DNA of 64,000 bases from Nocardioides luteus (GCF_015752315.1 NZ_JADOVJ010000001.1:3588501-3652500); one strand, 5' to 3'. Shown: positions 8,673 to 18,369, counted from the first letter of the stretch. Program-made: numbers and translations. The notes: a model not told the origin generated them from the letters alone.

Positions 8673-9917
8673 TCAGCGGGACGGTCGCGCCGTTTCGGCG
8701 GCCTCGGTGAGCTGCTCGCGGAAGTCGGGGTGGGCGCAGCGGTCGATGATCCGCCGGGCCCGGGCGGCGGGCGAGAGACCCCGCAGGTCGGCGACGCCCT
8801 GCTCGGTGACGATCACCTGGACGTCGTGGGCGGTGTGGTCGACGTGGCGTACGAACGGCACGATGCGCGAGACGGCGCCGTCCTCGGCCGTCGAGGGCGC
8901 GACGAAGAAGTTGAGGTGGGCGTTGCTCGCGAAGTCTCCCGAGCTCCCGGCGGCGTTCACGTTGCCGTGGATGTCGGCCTCCGTCATCGAGTCGATCGCG
9001 ATGAGGCCGAGCCGGCGGATGACCTCGGGGTGGTTGGAGATCTCCTGCGGCCGCAGCAGGAGCCGGCCCTTGTAGTGGTGGATGTCGCCGTTGAACCGGC
9101 GCGCACCCGCCTCGGAGAGGCCGAAGGAGGTCGCCGAGACCCCGATCAGCTTCCCGGAGTCGAGCAGGTCGAGGAGACCGTCCCGGATCGTGTCGGTGTA
9201 GGCCGTCAGGTGCTCGAACTCGGCCTTCTGCAGGCCGGCGAGGACCGCGTCGCCGACGTCTCCGGCACCGGCGTGGAGCGGGAGCAGGCTGTGGTGGAGT
9301 CGGTCGTGGCGTACCTCGTGACGGAGGAAGTCCACGACCAGGTCGGCCATCGCGTGGCTCTCCTCCCCGATCGGGCTCGGCGGCGAGCCCGGATCGGGAC
9401 GGTCGGTCTGGACGACGGCGACGACCTTGTCGGGATCGACGAGGAGGTACGGGTCACCGATGCGCTGCGTCGGTGTCGTCAGCTGGATCGGCGCCCGCAG
9501 CGGTGGCAGCCGGGTGCCGTGATGGATGTCGTGGAACCCCTCGAACCCGCGCGGGTGCCAGCTGTTGACCTCGAGGACCACCGTGTCGGCGAGGTCGAGC
9601 CAGGTCTGGTTGTTGCCGACGCTGCTTCCCGGGACGAGCAGCCCGTTGGGCAGCATCGCCGCCACCTCGACCACCGCGACGTCCAGGGCGCCGTAGAAGC
9701 CGGAGACCGCGTGCTGGGCGACCCGCGAGTGACGTACGTCGACGTCCTCCGGCCACTCCTGGACCTCGCCCAGCGCCTCCGGCACGGCCTTCGGGTGGCC
9801 GGCTCCGGCGAACCCCGAGAGCGCCACGGTCTCCCCCGGGCCGATCTGCGCGGCCGCCTCCGCCGCGCTCGTCACCCGCCCGGCGAGCGTACGGTCAAGA
9901 ATCCTGTCCCCCGTCAT
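8673..9917 (-). CDS. Acetyl-CoA hydrolase/CoA-transferase family protein (succinate:acetate type, shortened)
   Basis: This is a predicted CoA-transferase that moves CoA between small carboxylic acids through a glutamyl-CoA intermediate. The C-terminal half carries family signatures: RPQEISNHPEVIRRLG, SGDFASNAHLNFFVAPSTA, IVPFVRHVDHTAHDVQVI and VTEQGVADLRGLSP. The candidate catalytic Glu lies in MTEADIHGNVNA. Compared with the remembered family pattern (ADIYGNVNSTHVMGTRMMNG before GSGDF), about a dozen residues are missing after GNVN. At 414 aa it is also shorter than the usual 500. Whether it is active, or has shifted substrate, is open. It lies downstream of proS past a palindromic repeat. 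Confidence 0.8.
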   Translation of the reverse strand: MTGDRILDRTLAGRVTSAAEAAAQIGPGETVALSGFAGAGHPKAVPEALGEVQEWPEDVDVRHSRVAQHAVSGFYGALDVAVVEVAAMLPNGLLVPGSSVGNNQTWLDLADTVVLEVNSWHPRGFEGFHDIHHGTRLPPLRAPIQLTTPTQRIGDPYLLVDPDKVVAVVQTDRPDPGSPPSPIGEESHAMADLVVDFLRHEVRHDRLHHSLLPLHAGAGDVGDAVLAGLQKAEFEHLTAYTDTIRDGLLDLLDSGKLIGVSATSFGLSEAGARRFNGDIHHYKGRLLLRPQEISNHPEVIRRLGLIAIDSMTEADIHGNVNAAGSSGDFASNAHLNFFVAPSTAEDGAVSRIVPFVRHVDHTAHDVQVIVTEQGVADLRGLSPAARARRIIDRCAHPDFREQLTEAAETARPSR

Positions 9918-9950
9918 GGGATCGATCTTGCCCCAACCGCCACCGCCGAA

Positions 9951-10027
9951 TCCGCAGAAGTGGCGGCCGAGAATGTAGTTGTGGGCGACGAAACTCGAGC
10001 TTCGTCGCCCACAACTACAGATTCGGC
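9951..10027. repeat. Composite palindromic repeat, copy 1 (downstream of proS)
   Basis: Arms TGTAGTTGTGGGCGACGAA (9974-9992) and its exact inverse (10001-10019) form a 19-bp stem around ACTCGAGC. Outer GCCGA/TCGGC segments (9966-9970, 10023-10027) pair again after three mismatches. The left flank 9951-9971, read on the minus strand, is CTCGGCCGCC-ACTTCTGCGGA. It matches the 21-bp unit next to copy 2 at 49077-49206. It lies just after the proS stop and could also terminate that transcript. Confidence 0.85.
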
Positions 10028-10034
10028 GGGTGGG

Positions 10035-11795
10035 TCAGCCGGCGACGACCTCGGTCAGGTGGGCGACGGCGTCGGCGAGGGCGACCTCGGTCTTCTCGCC
10101 GCTCTTGCGGTCCTTGACCTCGATCTTGCCCTCGACCAGGCCCTTGCCGACGGTGACGATGGTCGGGACGCCGATGAGCTCGGCGTCCTTGAACTTCACG
10201 CCGGGCGAGACCTTGGGGCGGTCGTCGTAGAGCACGTCGATGCCGGCGGCCTCGAGCTCCTCGGCGAGCGTGGCGGCCGCCTCGAAGACGGCCGAGTCCT
10301 TGCCGGTGGCGACGAGGTGGACGTCGTACGGAGCGACGTTGCGGGGCCACGCGAGGCCGATCTCGTCGAGGGTGCCCTCGGCGATCGCGGCCACGGCGCG
10401 GGTGACGCCGATGCCGTAGGAGCCCATCGTGACGGTGACCAGCTTGCCGTTCTCGTCGAGCACCTGCAGGCCGAGCGCGTCGGCGTACTTGCGGCCGAGC
10501 TGGAACACGTGGCCCATCTCGATGCCGCGGGCCAGCGTCAGCGGGCCGGAGCCGTCGGGAGCCGGGTCGCCCTCGCGGACCTCCGCGGCCTCGATGGTAC
10601 CGTCGGGGGTGAAGTCACGGCCGGCGACCAGGTCGATGACGTGCTTGCCCTCGACGTTGGCGCCGGTGACCCAGCGGGTGCCGGTGACCACGCGCGGGTC
10701 GACGAGGTAGCGGATCCCGGACTCGGACTTCTCGCCGAGCACCTCGGGTCCGATGTAGCCCTTCACGAGCGAGGCGTGCTTCTTGAGCTCGACGTCGTCC
10801 ATGGGCTCGACCTCGATCGGCTCCAGCTGGCCCTCGAGACGCTTGATGTCGACGTCGCGGTCGCCGGGCAGGCCGACCGCGAGCGGCTCGACGGTGCCGT
10901 CGGGGTGGCGCAGCGTCAGCAGCACGTTCTTCAGCGTGTCGCCGGCCTCCCAGGGACGGTCGTCCCGCGGGAACGCCTTGTTGAGGTGGTCGACGAGCGT
11001 CTGGATCGTGGGGGTCTCGGGGGTGTCCTCGGCGTGAGCAGCGGGGACGCCGTCGTAGGAGATCGGCTCGGGGGCCAGCGTCGTGACCGCCTCGACGTTG
11101 GCGGCGTAGCCGCCGGGCGAGCGTACGAAGGTGTCCTCGCCGGCCTCGGAGACGGCCAGGAACTCCTCGGAGGCCGAGCCGCCCATCGCGCCGGAGGTCG
11201 CCTTGACGATGACGTACTCGAAGCCGAGGCGGTCGAAGACCCGGACGTACGCGTCGCGGTGGGCCTGGTAGGCCGCCTCGAGGCCCTCGTCGGAGACGTC
11301 GAAGGAGTAGGAGTCCTTCATGATGAACTCACGGCCGCGCAGCAGGCCCGCGCGGGGACGAGCCTCGTCGCGGTACTTGGTCTGGATCTGGTAGATCGAC
11401 AGCGGCAGGTCCTTGTAGGAGCCGTAGAGGTCCTTGACCAGGAGCGTGAACATCTCCTCGTGCGTGGGGCCGAGCAGGTAGTCGGCCTCCTTGCGATCCT
11501 TGAGCCGGAAGATGCCGTCGCCGTACTCCGTCCAGCGGCCGGTCGCCTCGTAGGGCTCGCGGGGCAGCAGCGCCGGGAAGTGCACCTCCTGGGAGCCGAT
11601 CGAGGCCATCTCCTCGCGGATGATCTGCTCGACCTTGCCGAGCACGCGCAGGCCCAGCGGCAGCCAGGAGTAGATCCCCGGAGCGGCGCGGCGGATGTAG
11701 CCGGCACGGACAAGCAGCTTGTGGCTCGCGACCTCGGCGTCGGCGGGATCCTCACGCAGGGTCCGCACGAACAGGGTCGACATACGGGCGATCAT
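10035..11795 (-). CDS. proS: Prolyl-tRNA synthetase, bacterial type with editing insertion
   Basis: This class II aminoacyl-tRNA synthetase charges tRNA-Pro. The 586-aa protein begins [20 protein letters not shown]. Motif 2 lies around [20 protein letters not shown], with the TxE loop in [11 protein letters not shown]. The YbaK-like cis-editing insertion occupies roughly residues 225-390. Motif 3 is at [12 protein letters not shown], followed by an anticodon-binding domain with [17 protein letters not shown] at 11795 is chosen over upstream in-frame starts because it matches the conserved N-terminus. It is divergent from the tandem secreted genes at 11887, as in the usual rimP-proS neighbourhood. 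Confidence 0.96.
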   Translation of the reverse strand: MIARMSTLFVRTLREDPADAEVASHKLLVRAGYIRRAAPGIYSWLPLGLRVLGKVEQIIREEMASIGSQEVHFPALLPREPYEATGRWTEYGDGIFRLKDRKEADYLLGPTHEEMFTLLVKDLYGSYKDLPLSIYQIQTKYRDEARPRAGLLRGREFIMKDSYSFDVSDEGLEAAYQAHRDAYVRVFDRLGFEYVIVKATSGAMGGSASEEFLAVSEAGEDTFVRSPGGYAANVEAVTTLAPEPISYDGVPAAHAEDTPETPTIQTLVDHLNKAFPRDDRPWEAGDTLKNVLLTLRHPDGTVEPLAVGLPGDRDVDIKRLEGQLEPIEVEPMDDVELKKHASLVKGYIGPEVLGEKSESGIRYLVDPRVVTGTRWVTGANVEGKHVIDLVAGRDFTPDGTIEAAEVREGDPAPDGSGPLTLARGIEMGHVFQLGRKYADALGLQVLDENGKLVTVTMGSYGIGVTRAVAAIAEGTLDEIGLAWPRNVAPYDVHLVATGKDSAVFEAAATLAEELEAAGIDVLYDDRPKVSPGVKFKDAELIGVPTIVTVGKGLVEGKIEVKDRKSGEKTEVALADAVAHLTEVVAG

Positions 11796-11886
11796 GCGGG
11801 CAAGCGTACGGCGCGCCGGACCGCTCCCGCGAACCGGTTGGAATTGGCGTTGCAACCGCGGCGGCGGCCCGCGCATCTTAACTTTC

Positions 11887-12873
11887 ATGAGAGGTATCCG
11901 AATCCCGGCACTGGCCACGGCCATCCTTGCTGCTCTCATGCTCCCGGTGACACTCCTGTCACCGGCTTCTGCCGCCACATCAGTCAGCGTCCGTCCGCTC
12001 CCGCTACCCATGGGAGCGCCGCCGACGGTCCCCTACATCGCCGGCTCGGTGGGCGACTTCGACGTCGTCGACGGGGAGACGAGGCTCTCGATCCCGATGT
12101 CGGACTCCGGCCACGCCAATCTCCTCGGTGCCTCGGGCAACGGCTATCTGGTACGCGTCTTCCCGGAGCACCGCATCGTGCGTGTGGGACCGGGAAAGGC
12201 CCCGAAGCAGCTCGTCGACCTGAGCCTGGCCGAGGACGCGAGGCTCACCTCCGACGGCCGCTACCTGCTGCTGCTCACCTATCCGAACGACAACGCCGTC
12301 GCGCGTGTCCTTGACGCCGCGACGGGACAGCAGATCGCTCGCCGCACGTTCCGGGTCAGCTCTCGCGTGATTCCCCTCGACGTACGCGGAACGACGGTCC
12401 TGATGGGCGCCCATTCGCCTGCCCGGACGCTCACCTGGAACTGGAAGACCGGGGCCATCGTCACGATCGGGAACCGGACGGCGTACGTGGCTTCCTACGC
12501 CTCCGACCGGCTCGCGACCTATGACGCGTTCTCGGGACAGCCGGAGTGCACGTACGTCTCGAAGATCTCCACCCCTGGCACGACGACCTGGCGCACGTGC
12601 ACCGAGAAGGTCGCCTCCTTCTCGCCGGACGGCGCTCGGATCGCCACCGAACCGAATGACGGCGGCATCGCGAACGTGAAGCGCCGCAGCCTCAACGGCA
12701 CCCTGCTGACCACCTACACCAACATGAACGGGGTCTGGGCAGCGGCCTGGGAGACCAACTCCCGGATCCTGCTGAAGTCCTACCCCAACGACCGAACGAC
12801 CAACTGGCTGGTCCGCTGCGAGGCCGCAGTCTGCGAGCGCGCCGCCAAGGGACACATCGAGGACCTGACATGA
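11887..12873 (+). CDS. Secreted beta-propeller-like protein, paralogue A
   Basis: This is an exported protein of 328 aa with a Sec signal peptide ([15 protein letters not shown] to SPASAA) and no recognised catalytic motif. Repeated blade-like segments such as [33 protein letters not shown] and [13 protein letters not shown] suggest a WD40/TolB-like propeller. Cysteines near the C-terminus (CEAAVCERA) could form a disulfide. It overlaps its paralogue by ATGA. The two share VRPLPLPxGxxPTVPY at the mature N-terminus and NGxWxxAWETNxRIL near the end, so they arose by tandem duplication. No clear Shine-Dalgarno sequence precedes ATG 11887. Function unknown. Confidence 0.7.
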   Translation: MRGIRIPALATAILAALMLPVTLLSPASAATSVSVRPLPLPMGAPPTVPYIAGSVGDFDVVDGETRLSIPMSDSGHANLLGASGNGYLVRVFPEHRIVRVGPGKAPKQLVDLSLAEDARLTSDGRYLLLLTYPNDNAVARVLDAATGQQIARRTFRVSSRVIPLDVRGTTVLMGAHSPARTLTWNWKTGAIVTIGNRTAYVASYASDRLATYDAFSGQPECTYVSKISTPGTTTWRTCTEKVASFSPDGARIATEPNDGGIANVKRRSLNGTLLTTYTNMNGVWAAAWETNSRILLKSYPNDRTTNWLVRCEAAVCERAAKGHIEDLT

Positions 12874-13874
12874 AGACGACACTCATCCGCGTCCTGGCAG
12901 GCATCACCCTGGCCGCCACCGCGCTCTCACTGCTCACCTCACCGGCATCCGCGGCTCCGACCGTCGACGTACGTCCCCTGCCCCTGCCCGTCGGCGAGCG
13001 TCCGACGGTGCCTTACCTGCATCGGCCCTCGTCCGAGTCGGTCTCGGTGGTCGACCCGGCGACCGGCATGAAGACGCCGGTCGCCCTCGTGGGCGACGAG
13101 CTCGACGAGTTCACGCTGCTCGGCCGGTCCGGGAAGGGCTTCGTCCTGCGGGTCACCAACCGGGACATCGACCGGATCGTCCGCGTCCAGCTCGACGTCC
13201 CGCAGAAGACGCTCGCCAACCTGCACTACTCGGCGAAGGCACGGCTCTCGGCCGACGGCCGCTATCTGCTGCACACGTCCTACCCGAGCACCGGTGGCAT
13301 CCGAGTCGTCGTGCGCAACGCCACCACCGCGGCCACGGTCGCCGGACGCACCTTCAGGGCGGCGACCCGGCCCGAACCGGTCGACGCGAGCGGCACCCGC
13401 GTGCTGATAGGCGGCTTCAGCACTCCGCGCACGTTCGTGTGGGACTGGAAGGCCGGGACGATCCGGACGATCGCGTCCCGCAGCGCATACGCCGGGAGCT
13501 TCGCGTCCAACCGGCTGGCGACGTACACGAAGGACCCGTCGAACCTCGACGCCTGCTCGGTGGTCTCCACCGTGTCCGCTCCCGCCACCACGCTGTGGCG
13601 CGGCTGCCTCGAGGCGGTGGCGTCGTTCGCACCCGACGGCGCCCGGTTCGCGACCAACGCGATCGAGCACGAGAACCACGCCGACGTCGTGCGCCGCCGC
13701 AGCCTCCGCGGCACGCTGCTGACCACCTATCGCAACCCCAACGGGCTGTGGATGTACGCCTGGGAGACCAACACCCGGATCCTGATGCGGTCCTACCCGG
13801 GTAACGGCAGCGGCGGATGGCTGGTGCGCTGTGAGGCCACCGACTGCGAACGCGCCTGGCGGGCGTACTCCTAG
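12870..13874 (+). CDS. Secreted beta-propeller-like protein, paralogue B
   Basis: This 334-aa paralogue of the preceding gene has its own signal peptide (LAGITLAATALSLLTSPASAA). It keeps the same conserved blocks: VRPLPLPVGERPTVPY, KARLSADGRYLLHTSYP, FVWDWKAGTIRTI, SFASNRLATY, VASFAPDGARFAT and WLVRCEATDCERAW. Sequence between the blocks differs, so the duplication is not recent. The first four bases overlap gene A, so the pair is one transcript with coupled translation. It ends 12 nt from the convergent GNAT gene. It probably works with paralogue A outside the membrane; the ligand is unknown. Confidence 0.7.
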   Translation: MKTTLIRVLAGITLAATALSLLTSPASAAPTVDVRPLPLPVGERPTVPYLHRPSSESVSVVDPATGMKTPVALVGDELDEFTLLGRSGKGFVLRVTNRDIDRIVRVQLDVPQKTLANLHYSAKARLSADGRYLLHTSYPSTGGIRVVVRNATTAATVAGRTFRAATRPEPVDASGTRVLIGGFSTPRTFVWDWKAGTIRTIASRSAYAGSFASNRLATYTKDPSNLDACSVVSTVSAPATTLWRGCLEAVASFAPDGARFATNAIEHENHADVVRRRSLRGTLLTTYRNPNGLWMYAWETNTRILMRSYPGNGSGGWLVRCEATDCERAWRAYS

Positions 13875-13886
13875 AACATCGCCGGA

Positions 13887-14732
13887 TCAGAACATGATGG
13901 TGGAGAAGCGGGCCGTCTCGAGGAAGCCGGCCCGCTCGTAAGCACGGCGCGCGGGGGCGTTCCACTCGTTGACATAGAGGGAGATACGAGGGGCGATCTC
14001 GCTGCGGACGATGTCGCAGACCGCGGCCATCCCGCGGGCAGCGAGACCCTCGCCGCGCCGGTGCGGAGGCACCCAGACGCCCTGGATCTGGGCGGCCTCG
14101 GGGGTCGCGCAGGCGACCTCGGCCTTGAAGACGACCTCGCCGTCCTCGATCCGGGCGAACGACCAGCCGCGGGAGATCAGCTGGAGGACTCGGGCCCGGT
14201 AGAGGTCGCGGCCGCCGCCGGTCTCGGGCGAGATGCCGACCTCCTCGGTGTACATCGCCACGCACGCCGGATAGAGGACGTCCATGTCGGTGCGGACCGT
14301 GCGGCGCACGAACGGGTCGGGCTCGACCAGGCTCTGCAGCTGCTGCTCGAGGTGGGGCTGCTCCCAGCGCTGGTCGCGCGGTGTGCCCCAGGATTCGCCG
14401 ATCGATCCCCACAACGAGCGCACCGCGGGCTGCCGCCCGACGATCGTCGAGACGGTGCGGACCCGGCTGCGGGCCCGCTCGCCGAAGGCAGCGGCGTCGT
14501 CCTCGGTGGCCTGGATGGGGACCAGGTTGGCGCCCACGTGACAGGCCGCGACGAGGTCGCCGCCGTCCCAGCGGCCCCAGATCTCGCCGCCCAGCCAGCG
14601 GGGCTCGAGGTTGGTGGTGCGCGCGCGGTACTCGGCGAACACGTTCACCACCGGATCCAGGGCGGTCAGCTCCAGGAACGCGCCGAGATCACCCGCATGC
14701 AGCGGGCGGATCCCCTGGCGCGTCGTGAGCAT
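13887..14732 (-). CDS. GNAT-family acetyltransferase with DUF4081-type N-terminus
   Basis: This 281-aa protein has a divergent N-terminal acetyltransferase-like half (DUF4081 type) and a canonical C-terminal GNAT domain. The acetyl-CoA loop is VPPHRRGEGLAARGMAAV, and the strand-helix LYVNEWNAPARRAYERAGF is typical of the family. Genes of this kind sit beside ispG-rseP-dxr in mycobacteria (Rv2867c, from memory), and here too it precedes the ispG block, separated by inserted genes. The acceptor substrate is unknown. ATG at 14732 is the best start, although upstream in-frame starts reach 14792. Confidence 0.8.
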   Translation of the reverse strand: MLTTRQGIRPLHAGDLGAFLELTALDPVVNVFAEYRARTTNLEPRWLGGEIWGRWDGGDLVAACHVGANLVPIQATEDDAAAFGERARSRVRTVSTIVGRQPAVRSLWGSIGESWGTPRDQRWEQPHLEQQLQSLVEPDPFVRRTVRTDMDVLYPACVAMYTEEVGISPETGGGRDLYRARVLQLISRGWSFARIEDGEVVFKAEVACATPEAAQIQGVWVPPHRRGEGLAARGMAAVCDIVRSEIAPRISLYVNEWNAPARRAYERAGFLETARFSTIMF

Positions 14733-14813
14733 GTCTCCGAGCCTAGGGCCAATCTGGTCGTACGTCGCGCCACGGCTCGCTGGCCGGATCAAGAGACCGC
14801 GCCGGAGCGACCG

Positions 14814-15473
14814 CTAAGCAAAGGCGCGTTCGATCGTGTGCATGCGCTCGCGGATGGTCTTGAGGCGTACGTCCTGGCCGGCCTCGCCGGTGTCTCCCCA
14901 GACCGCACGGCCCACCATCACGCCCCGGGCGCCGAGGGTGCGGACCCGCGGCAGGCGTCCGCTGAAGTCGTCCCAGCCCATCCCGTCGGAGCGCGCGACC
15001 CAGGGCGCGTCGCCGATCTCGGCGCGCTCGATGGCCGCGAGGCCCTCGTCGTTGACCTTGAGCTTGAGCACGATGCCGCCGCACCGCGACCGCGCGCCGA
15101 GGACGGCCAGGTCGTCGAGGCAGCCCGGCGTCGTGCAGTAGGGCTCGAGGAAGACCCGGTCGTAGCTCGGGAGGCGGTCCAGGATGGCCAGCGCCATCGA
15201 CGCGCACTCGGCCCGGTGGTCGTCGAACCCGACCTTCACCGCGTCCGTCGACCTCTCCGGGACGACGAGATCATCGACGGCGTCGATGTCCGGGAGCCCG
15301 GCGCAGGCGAGCTCGCGGCGTACGTCGCCGTGCCCCTGCGTGGGGCGCACGACGATGCCCCAGCCGGGGGTGTGGGCCACCAGATCGAGGAGCTCGGACC
15401 TGATGTCGGAGGAGTCCGAGGTGCGGAACAGCGCATCGTCCGCGTGATCGATGGCAAGCCAGAAATTGGTCAC
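14814..15473 (-). CDS. Predicted TIM-barrel aldolase-like protein, family uncertain
   Basis: This 219-aa cytoplasmic protein begins TNFWLAIDHADDALFRT. Alternating strand-helix segments (VFLEPYCTTPG, GGIVLKLKVNDEG, PWVARSDGMGWDDF, GVMVGRAVWGD) resemble class I aldolases or DUF2090-like barrels. The Lys in VLKLKVND at a strand end could be a Schiff-base residue, but this is a guess. It starts at GTG 15473 without a strong ribosome-binding site. It follows the SDR gene on the same strand after a 117-nt gap and precedes the GNAT gene, so it may be the last gene of the NACHT-SDR transcript. No function is assigned. Confidence 0.6.
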   Translation of the reverse strand: MTNFWLAIDHADDALFRTSDSSDIRSELLDLVAHTPGWGIVVRPTQGHGDVRRELACAGLPDIDAVDDLVVPERSTDAVKVGFDDHRAECASMALAILDRLPSYDRVFLEPYCTTPGCLDDLAVLGARSRCGGIVLKLKVNDEGLAAIERAEIGDAPWVARSDGMGWDDFSGRLPRVRTLGARGVMVGRAVWGDTGEAGQDVRLKTIRERMHTIERAFA

Positions 15474-15590
15474 TGTTGTCGCCAGTCTGAGAAGGGAAGA
15501 AGAAGACGTGTGGAGGCGCTAGGCGAAGCCTAAGCAGTGCGAGCGCGCATCAGCGGCATCTCGGGTAAATTGCGGATTTCGGGTCGCGCC

Positions 15591-16370
15591 TCAGTACTCG
15601 CCGCCGTCGGCGACGATGCACTGGCCGTTGATCGCGCTCGCACCGTCGGAGGCGAGGAAGACACACACTTTCGCGACCGCGTCGGCGGTGACGAACCGGT
15701 GTCCGGGGATGCGCGCGGCCCGGTAGGAGATGTACTGGTCGACGGTCACGCCCTCCTTGCGGGCGTGCTTGACGAACACCTGCCGGGAGGACTCGCTCCA
15801 CATCGGCCCGGGGGCGACGACGTTGGCGCGGACGATGCCCTCCTCCTCCTGCGCGATCGCCTGGGCGAGCCCGGTGAGGGCGTGCTTGGAGACCCCGTAG
15901 GCGGCCCGCCGAGACGGCGTACGGATCCCGAAGACGGAGCTGACCAGGACGACCGCGCCGGACCGGGCGGCCCGCAGCTTCGGGAGCGCGAGCGAGGCCG
16001 TGCGCCACACCGAGGTCAGGTTGAGGTCGAGGGTGAGCTGCCACTCGTCGCGGTCGATCTCGGCGACCGTGTCGGGGCTGGGGTTGATGCCGGAGCAGTT
16101 GATGAGGCCGGACAGCGTGTCGAACCCGGCGAGCGTCTCGGCCAGGGCGTTCACGCCGTCGTCGCTGGTCAGGTCGCCCTCCACACGCGCGACGGCACCG
16201 GTCTCGTCGGCCAGGTAGGCCAGCTCGGTGGTGCGGCTGTAGGCGTGCAGGATGACCGGTGTGCCCTCCGCGGTGAGCCGGCGCGCGACCGCGCTGCCGA
16301 GGTCGCCGGTCGCGCCCAGGACGAGCACGGGAGGCCGTGGCGGGGTGCCTGACTCAGACGCTGTGCTCAT
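15591..16370 (-). CDS. Short-chain dehydrogenase/reductase overlapping the NACHT NTPase gene
   Basis: This 259-aa classical SDR has a variant nucleotide-binding motif GATGDLGSA at about residue 18, an N-S-G segment at LINCSGINPSP in place of NNAG, the catalytic Ser in VLVSSVFG and the YxxxK pair in AAYGVSKHAL. It ends INGQCIVADGGEY, typical of the family. It is an NAD(P)-dependent oxidoreductase of unknown substrate. ATG 16370 is preceded by AAGGAG with 4-nt spacing and lies inside the 3' end of the STAND NTPase gene (17-nt overlap). The two are therefore translated from one mRNA. Confidence 0.85.
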   Translation of the reverse strand: MSTASESGTPPRPPVLVLGATGDLGSAVARRLTAEGTPVILHAYSRTTELAYLADETGAVARVEGDLTSDDGVNALAETLAGFDTLSGLINCSGINPSPDTVAEIDRDEWQLTLDLNLTSVWRTASLALPKLRAARSGAVVLVSSVFGIRTPSRRAAYGVSKHALTGLAQAIAQEEEGIVRANVVAPGPMWSESSRQVFVKHARKEGVTVDQYISYRAARIPGHRFVTADAVAKVCVFLASDGASAINGQCIVADGGEY

Positions 16371-18369
16371 GGCGCTCCTTGATCCGGTGGATCGCCGACC
16401 GGACCACGTCCTGATGGGCGGGCGGCAGACCAGTGAGACCTTCGAGATGGCTCAGGCAAGTGATATCACCCATTTGCCCGAGCCGGTACGCGGTAATCGG
16501 AATCGCCGGCGCCAGGACCGGGTGGTGGAGCCGGCGGACCAGGGCCGCGGTGATGTCGGTGCCCCAGCCGAGCACGTCGCGCTCGCGGGCGACGGCTCCG
16601 GGGTCCTCCTCCCGCTCCAGGATCTCGAGGTAGCCGTCGACCGGCACCCGGCCGCGCAGGATCAGCTGGAACATCGCCGCCTTCCGCAGGAACAGCGACC
16701 GGAACGCCTCCAGGACGAACTCCAGCTCGTCCCAGTAGCGCTCCGGTGCCTGGTCGAGGAGGTCGCCGTAGTCCTCGCGCTCCTCGGTCAGGTAGAGGCA
16801 GATCAGCCGGTCCATCCAGGACAGGCTCTCGCGTACGCTCAGCCGGGCCACGGCGTCGAGGTCGCCGGGCTGGAACCCGGCCTTGAGGAACGTCATCACC
16901 AGCGGGCCCATGTGCATGTCGGCGAACCGGGCGCCGTCGAGCGCCATGCCGTGCCCGTCGCGCAGCCGGTCGCGGATGCCCTCGGCGACGAAGTACTGGT
17001 AGAAGGTCTCGTGGGCGAACTCCGCCGACTCCACCGAGTCCTTGGTCCGTCCGGTCACCCCGAAGACCTCGGAGTGGTCGAGCAGGTCGGCGATCCACTC
17101 GTACGTCAGGAAGTCCCGTTGCCGGGTGATGTCGAGGTCGCGCTGCAGGTTGGCGAAGAGCCACTCCGAGACGCGTGGAACCGGGATCAGGTCCTGCTCC
17201 TGCGAGTCCGGCTCGTCCATCCCGGTGAACAGGTCCCAGGCGATGTCGCGGTAGGTCTGGAACCGCACCCGGCTGGGGATGCGTGAGCTCTTCCGGTCCC
17301 ACGGCTGCCCGCAGACGTGCTTGAGGTGGACGGTGTAGCCGTCCCACTGCGTCCGAGGAGCAGGAGCGCCCTCCTCGATGGAGGCGTAGAGCTGCTTGAG
17401 GACCATCGGAGTCGCGGGGAAGAACCCTCCCCCGCGCTCCATCTCCGCGGCCAGGTTGCGCAGCTTCTCGTCACCGCCGCGCTCCTCGCTGAGGGCTCGC
17501 ACCTCGACCGGGGAGATCGGCTCGACGCGTACGACCACGGCCGACTCGACGCCGAGGTCCTCCAGCCGGGCCGGGCTGCGCAGCTGCTCGGCGAGCTCGT
17601 CGCGCTCGGTCTGCAGGTTGCGCTTGCTGATCACGACGAACCGGCCTCCGCGGCCGAACGCGGAGCGCAGCTCGCTCAGGTCGGGCCGGGTGACGCCGTG
17701 CTCCTCGGCGCTGGAGGAGATCAGGTCGAAGTCGTCGATGACGATCGGCGAGCGGTCCTCGCCGACCAGGTCCCCGTAGTCGACCGCACCGTCGCGCAGG
17801 CTGATGTAGCGCACCTGCTCCTGCGAGGCGGTCCAGTCCCTGATCTCGATCGTCTTGCCCGAGCCCGAGGGACCGGTGAGGAAGAAGAGGTTGGACTCGG
17901 TGTTCTGGAGCCAGCGGCCCAGCGCCTCGATGAGTGGGATCGTCGGTTGCTCGGTCGTCAGCCCGCTCAGCGCCGCCACCCGGGCTCGCGGGAAGGTCAG
18001 CCGGGAGCTGGTGGCCGACCCCGTCATCGGGGCCGCCGGAGCGGTAGCCGCGGGGGTCAGCACCGGACCGGGTGGTGCGGCACCCTCGTCGCGCCAGGAG
18101 TACGCCTTCCACCACTTCGCCTGCCAGATGCCGGTGTTCTTCCGGATCCACTCCCCGCGATGGGTCGGGTCGAGGGTGCGGGGCACCGCGCCGCCGACGA
18201 CGCGGATGAGCTCGTCGAGCGGCATCAGCTTCGAGCCGGACGTACGCCGGTAGAAGGTGCTCCGGGCCATCGCCACACCGGCGCCGCCATCAGCTTTTCC
18301 GGTCACCTGCCGGACCCAGGCGCGCAATTCGCTGTTGAACTGCTCCGGTGAGAGAGATTCGTCGGCCAT
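16354..18369 (-). CDS. HTH-NACHT type STAND NTPase
   Basis: This is a predicted signal-transducing ATPase of 671 aa. Residues 1-65 look like an HTH-type DNA-binding or adaptor domain (ARSTFYRRTSGSKLMPLDEL), as at the front of many Streptomyces NTPases. A Pro/Ala linker follows. Walker A is GPSGSGKT at 166-173 and Walker B IVIDDFD at about 209-215; a sensor-like FVVISKR comes later. The motif EFAHETFYQYFVAEGI is the helical signature that follows NACHT modules. The C-terminus is helical with no WD40, TPR, LRR, TIR or nuclease domain visible. It overlaps an SDR gene and is divergent from two small membrane-protein genes. Role unknown; signalling or phage defence are possibilities. Confidence 0.8.
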   Translation of the reverse strand: MADESLSPEQFNSELRAWVRQVTGKADGGAGVAMARSTFYRRTSGSKLMPLDELIRVVGGAVPRTLDPTHRGEWIRKNTGIWQAKWWKAYSWRDEGAAPPGPVLTPAATAPAAPMTGSATSSRLTFPRARVAALSGLTTEQPTIPLIEALGRWLQNTESNLFFLTGPSGSGKTIEIRDWTASQEQVRYISLRDGAVDYGDLVGEDRSPIVIDDFDLISSSAEEHGVTRPDLSELRSAFGRGGRFVVISKRNLQTERDELAEQLRSPARLEDLGVESAVVVRVEPISPVEVRALSEERGGDEKLRNLAAEMERGGGFFPATPMVLKQLYASIEEGAPAPRTQWDGYTVHLKHVCGQPWDRKSSRIPSRVRFQTYRDIAWDLFTGMDEPDSQEQDLIPVPRVSEWLFANLQRDLDITRQRDFLTYEWIADLLDHSEVFGVTGRTKDSVESAEFAHETFYQYFVAEGIRDRLRDGHGMALDGARFADMHMGPLVMTFLKAGFQPGDLDAVARLSVRESLSWMDRLICLYLTEEREDYGDLLDQAPERYWDELEFVLEAFRSLFLRKAAMFQLILRGRVPVDGYLEILEREEDPGAVARERDVLGWGTDITAALVRRLHHPVLAPAIPITAYRLGQMGDITCLSHLEGLTGLPPAHQDVVRSAIHRIKERHEHSV

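Noticed and set aside
8730..12314. A 1194-residue plus-strand frame opposite the CoA-transferase and proS
   Set aside because: Its translation shows no motif and mirrors genuine genes on the other strand.
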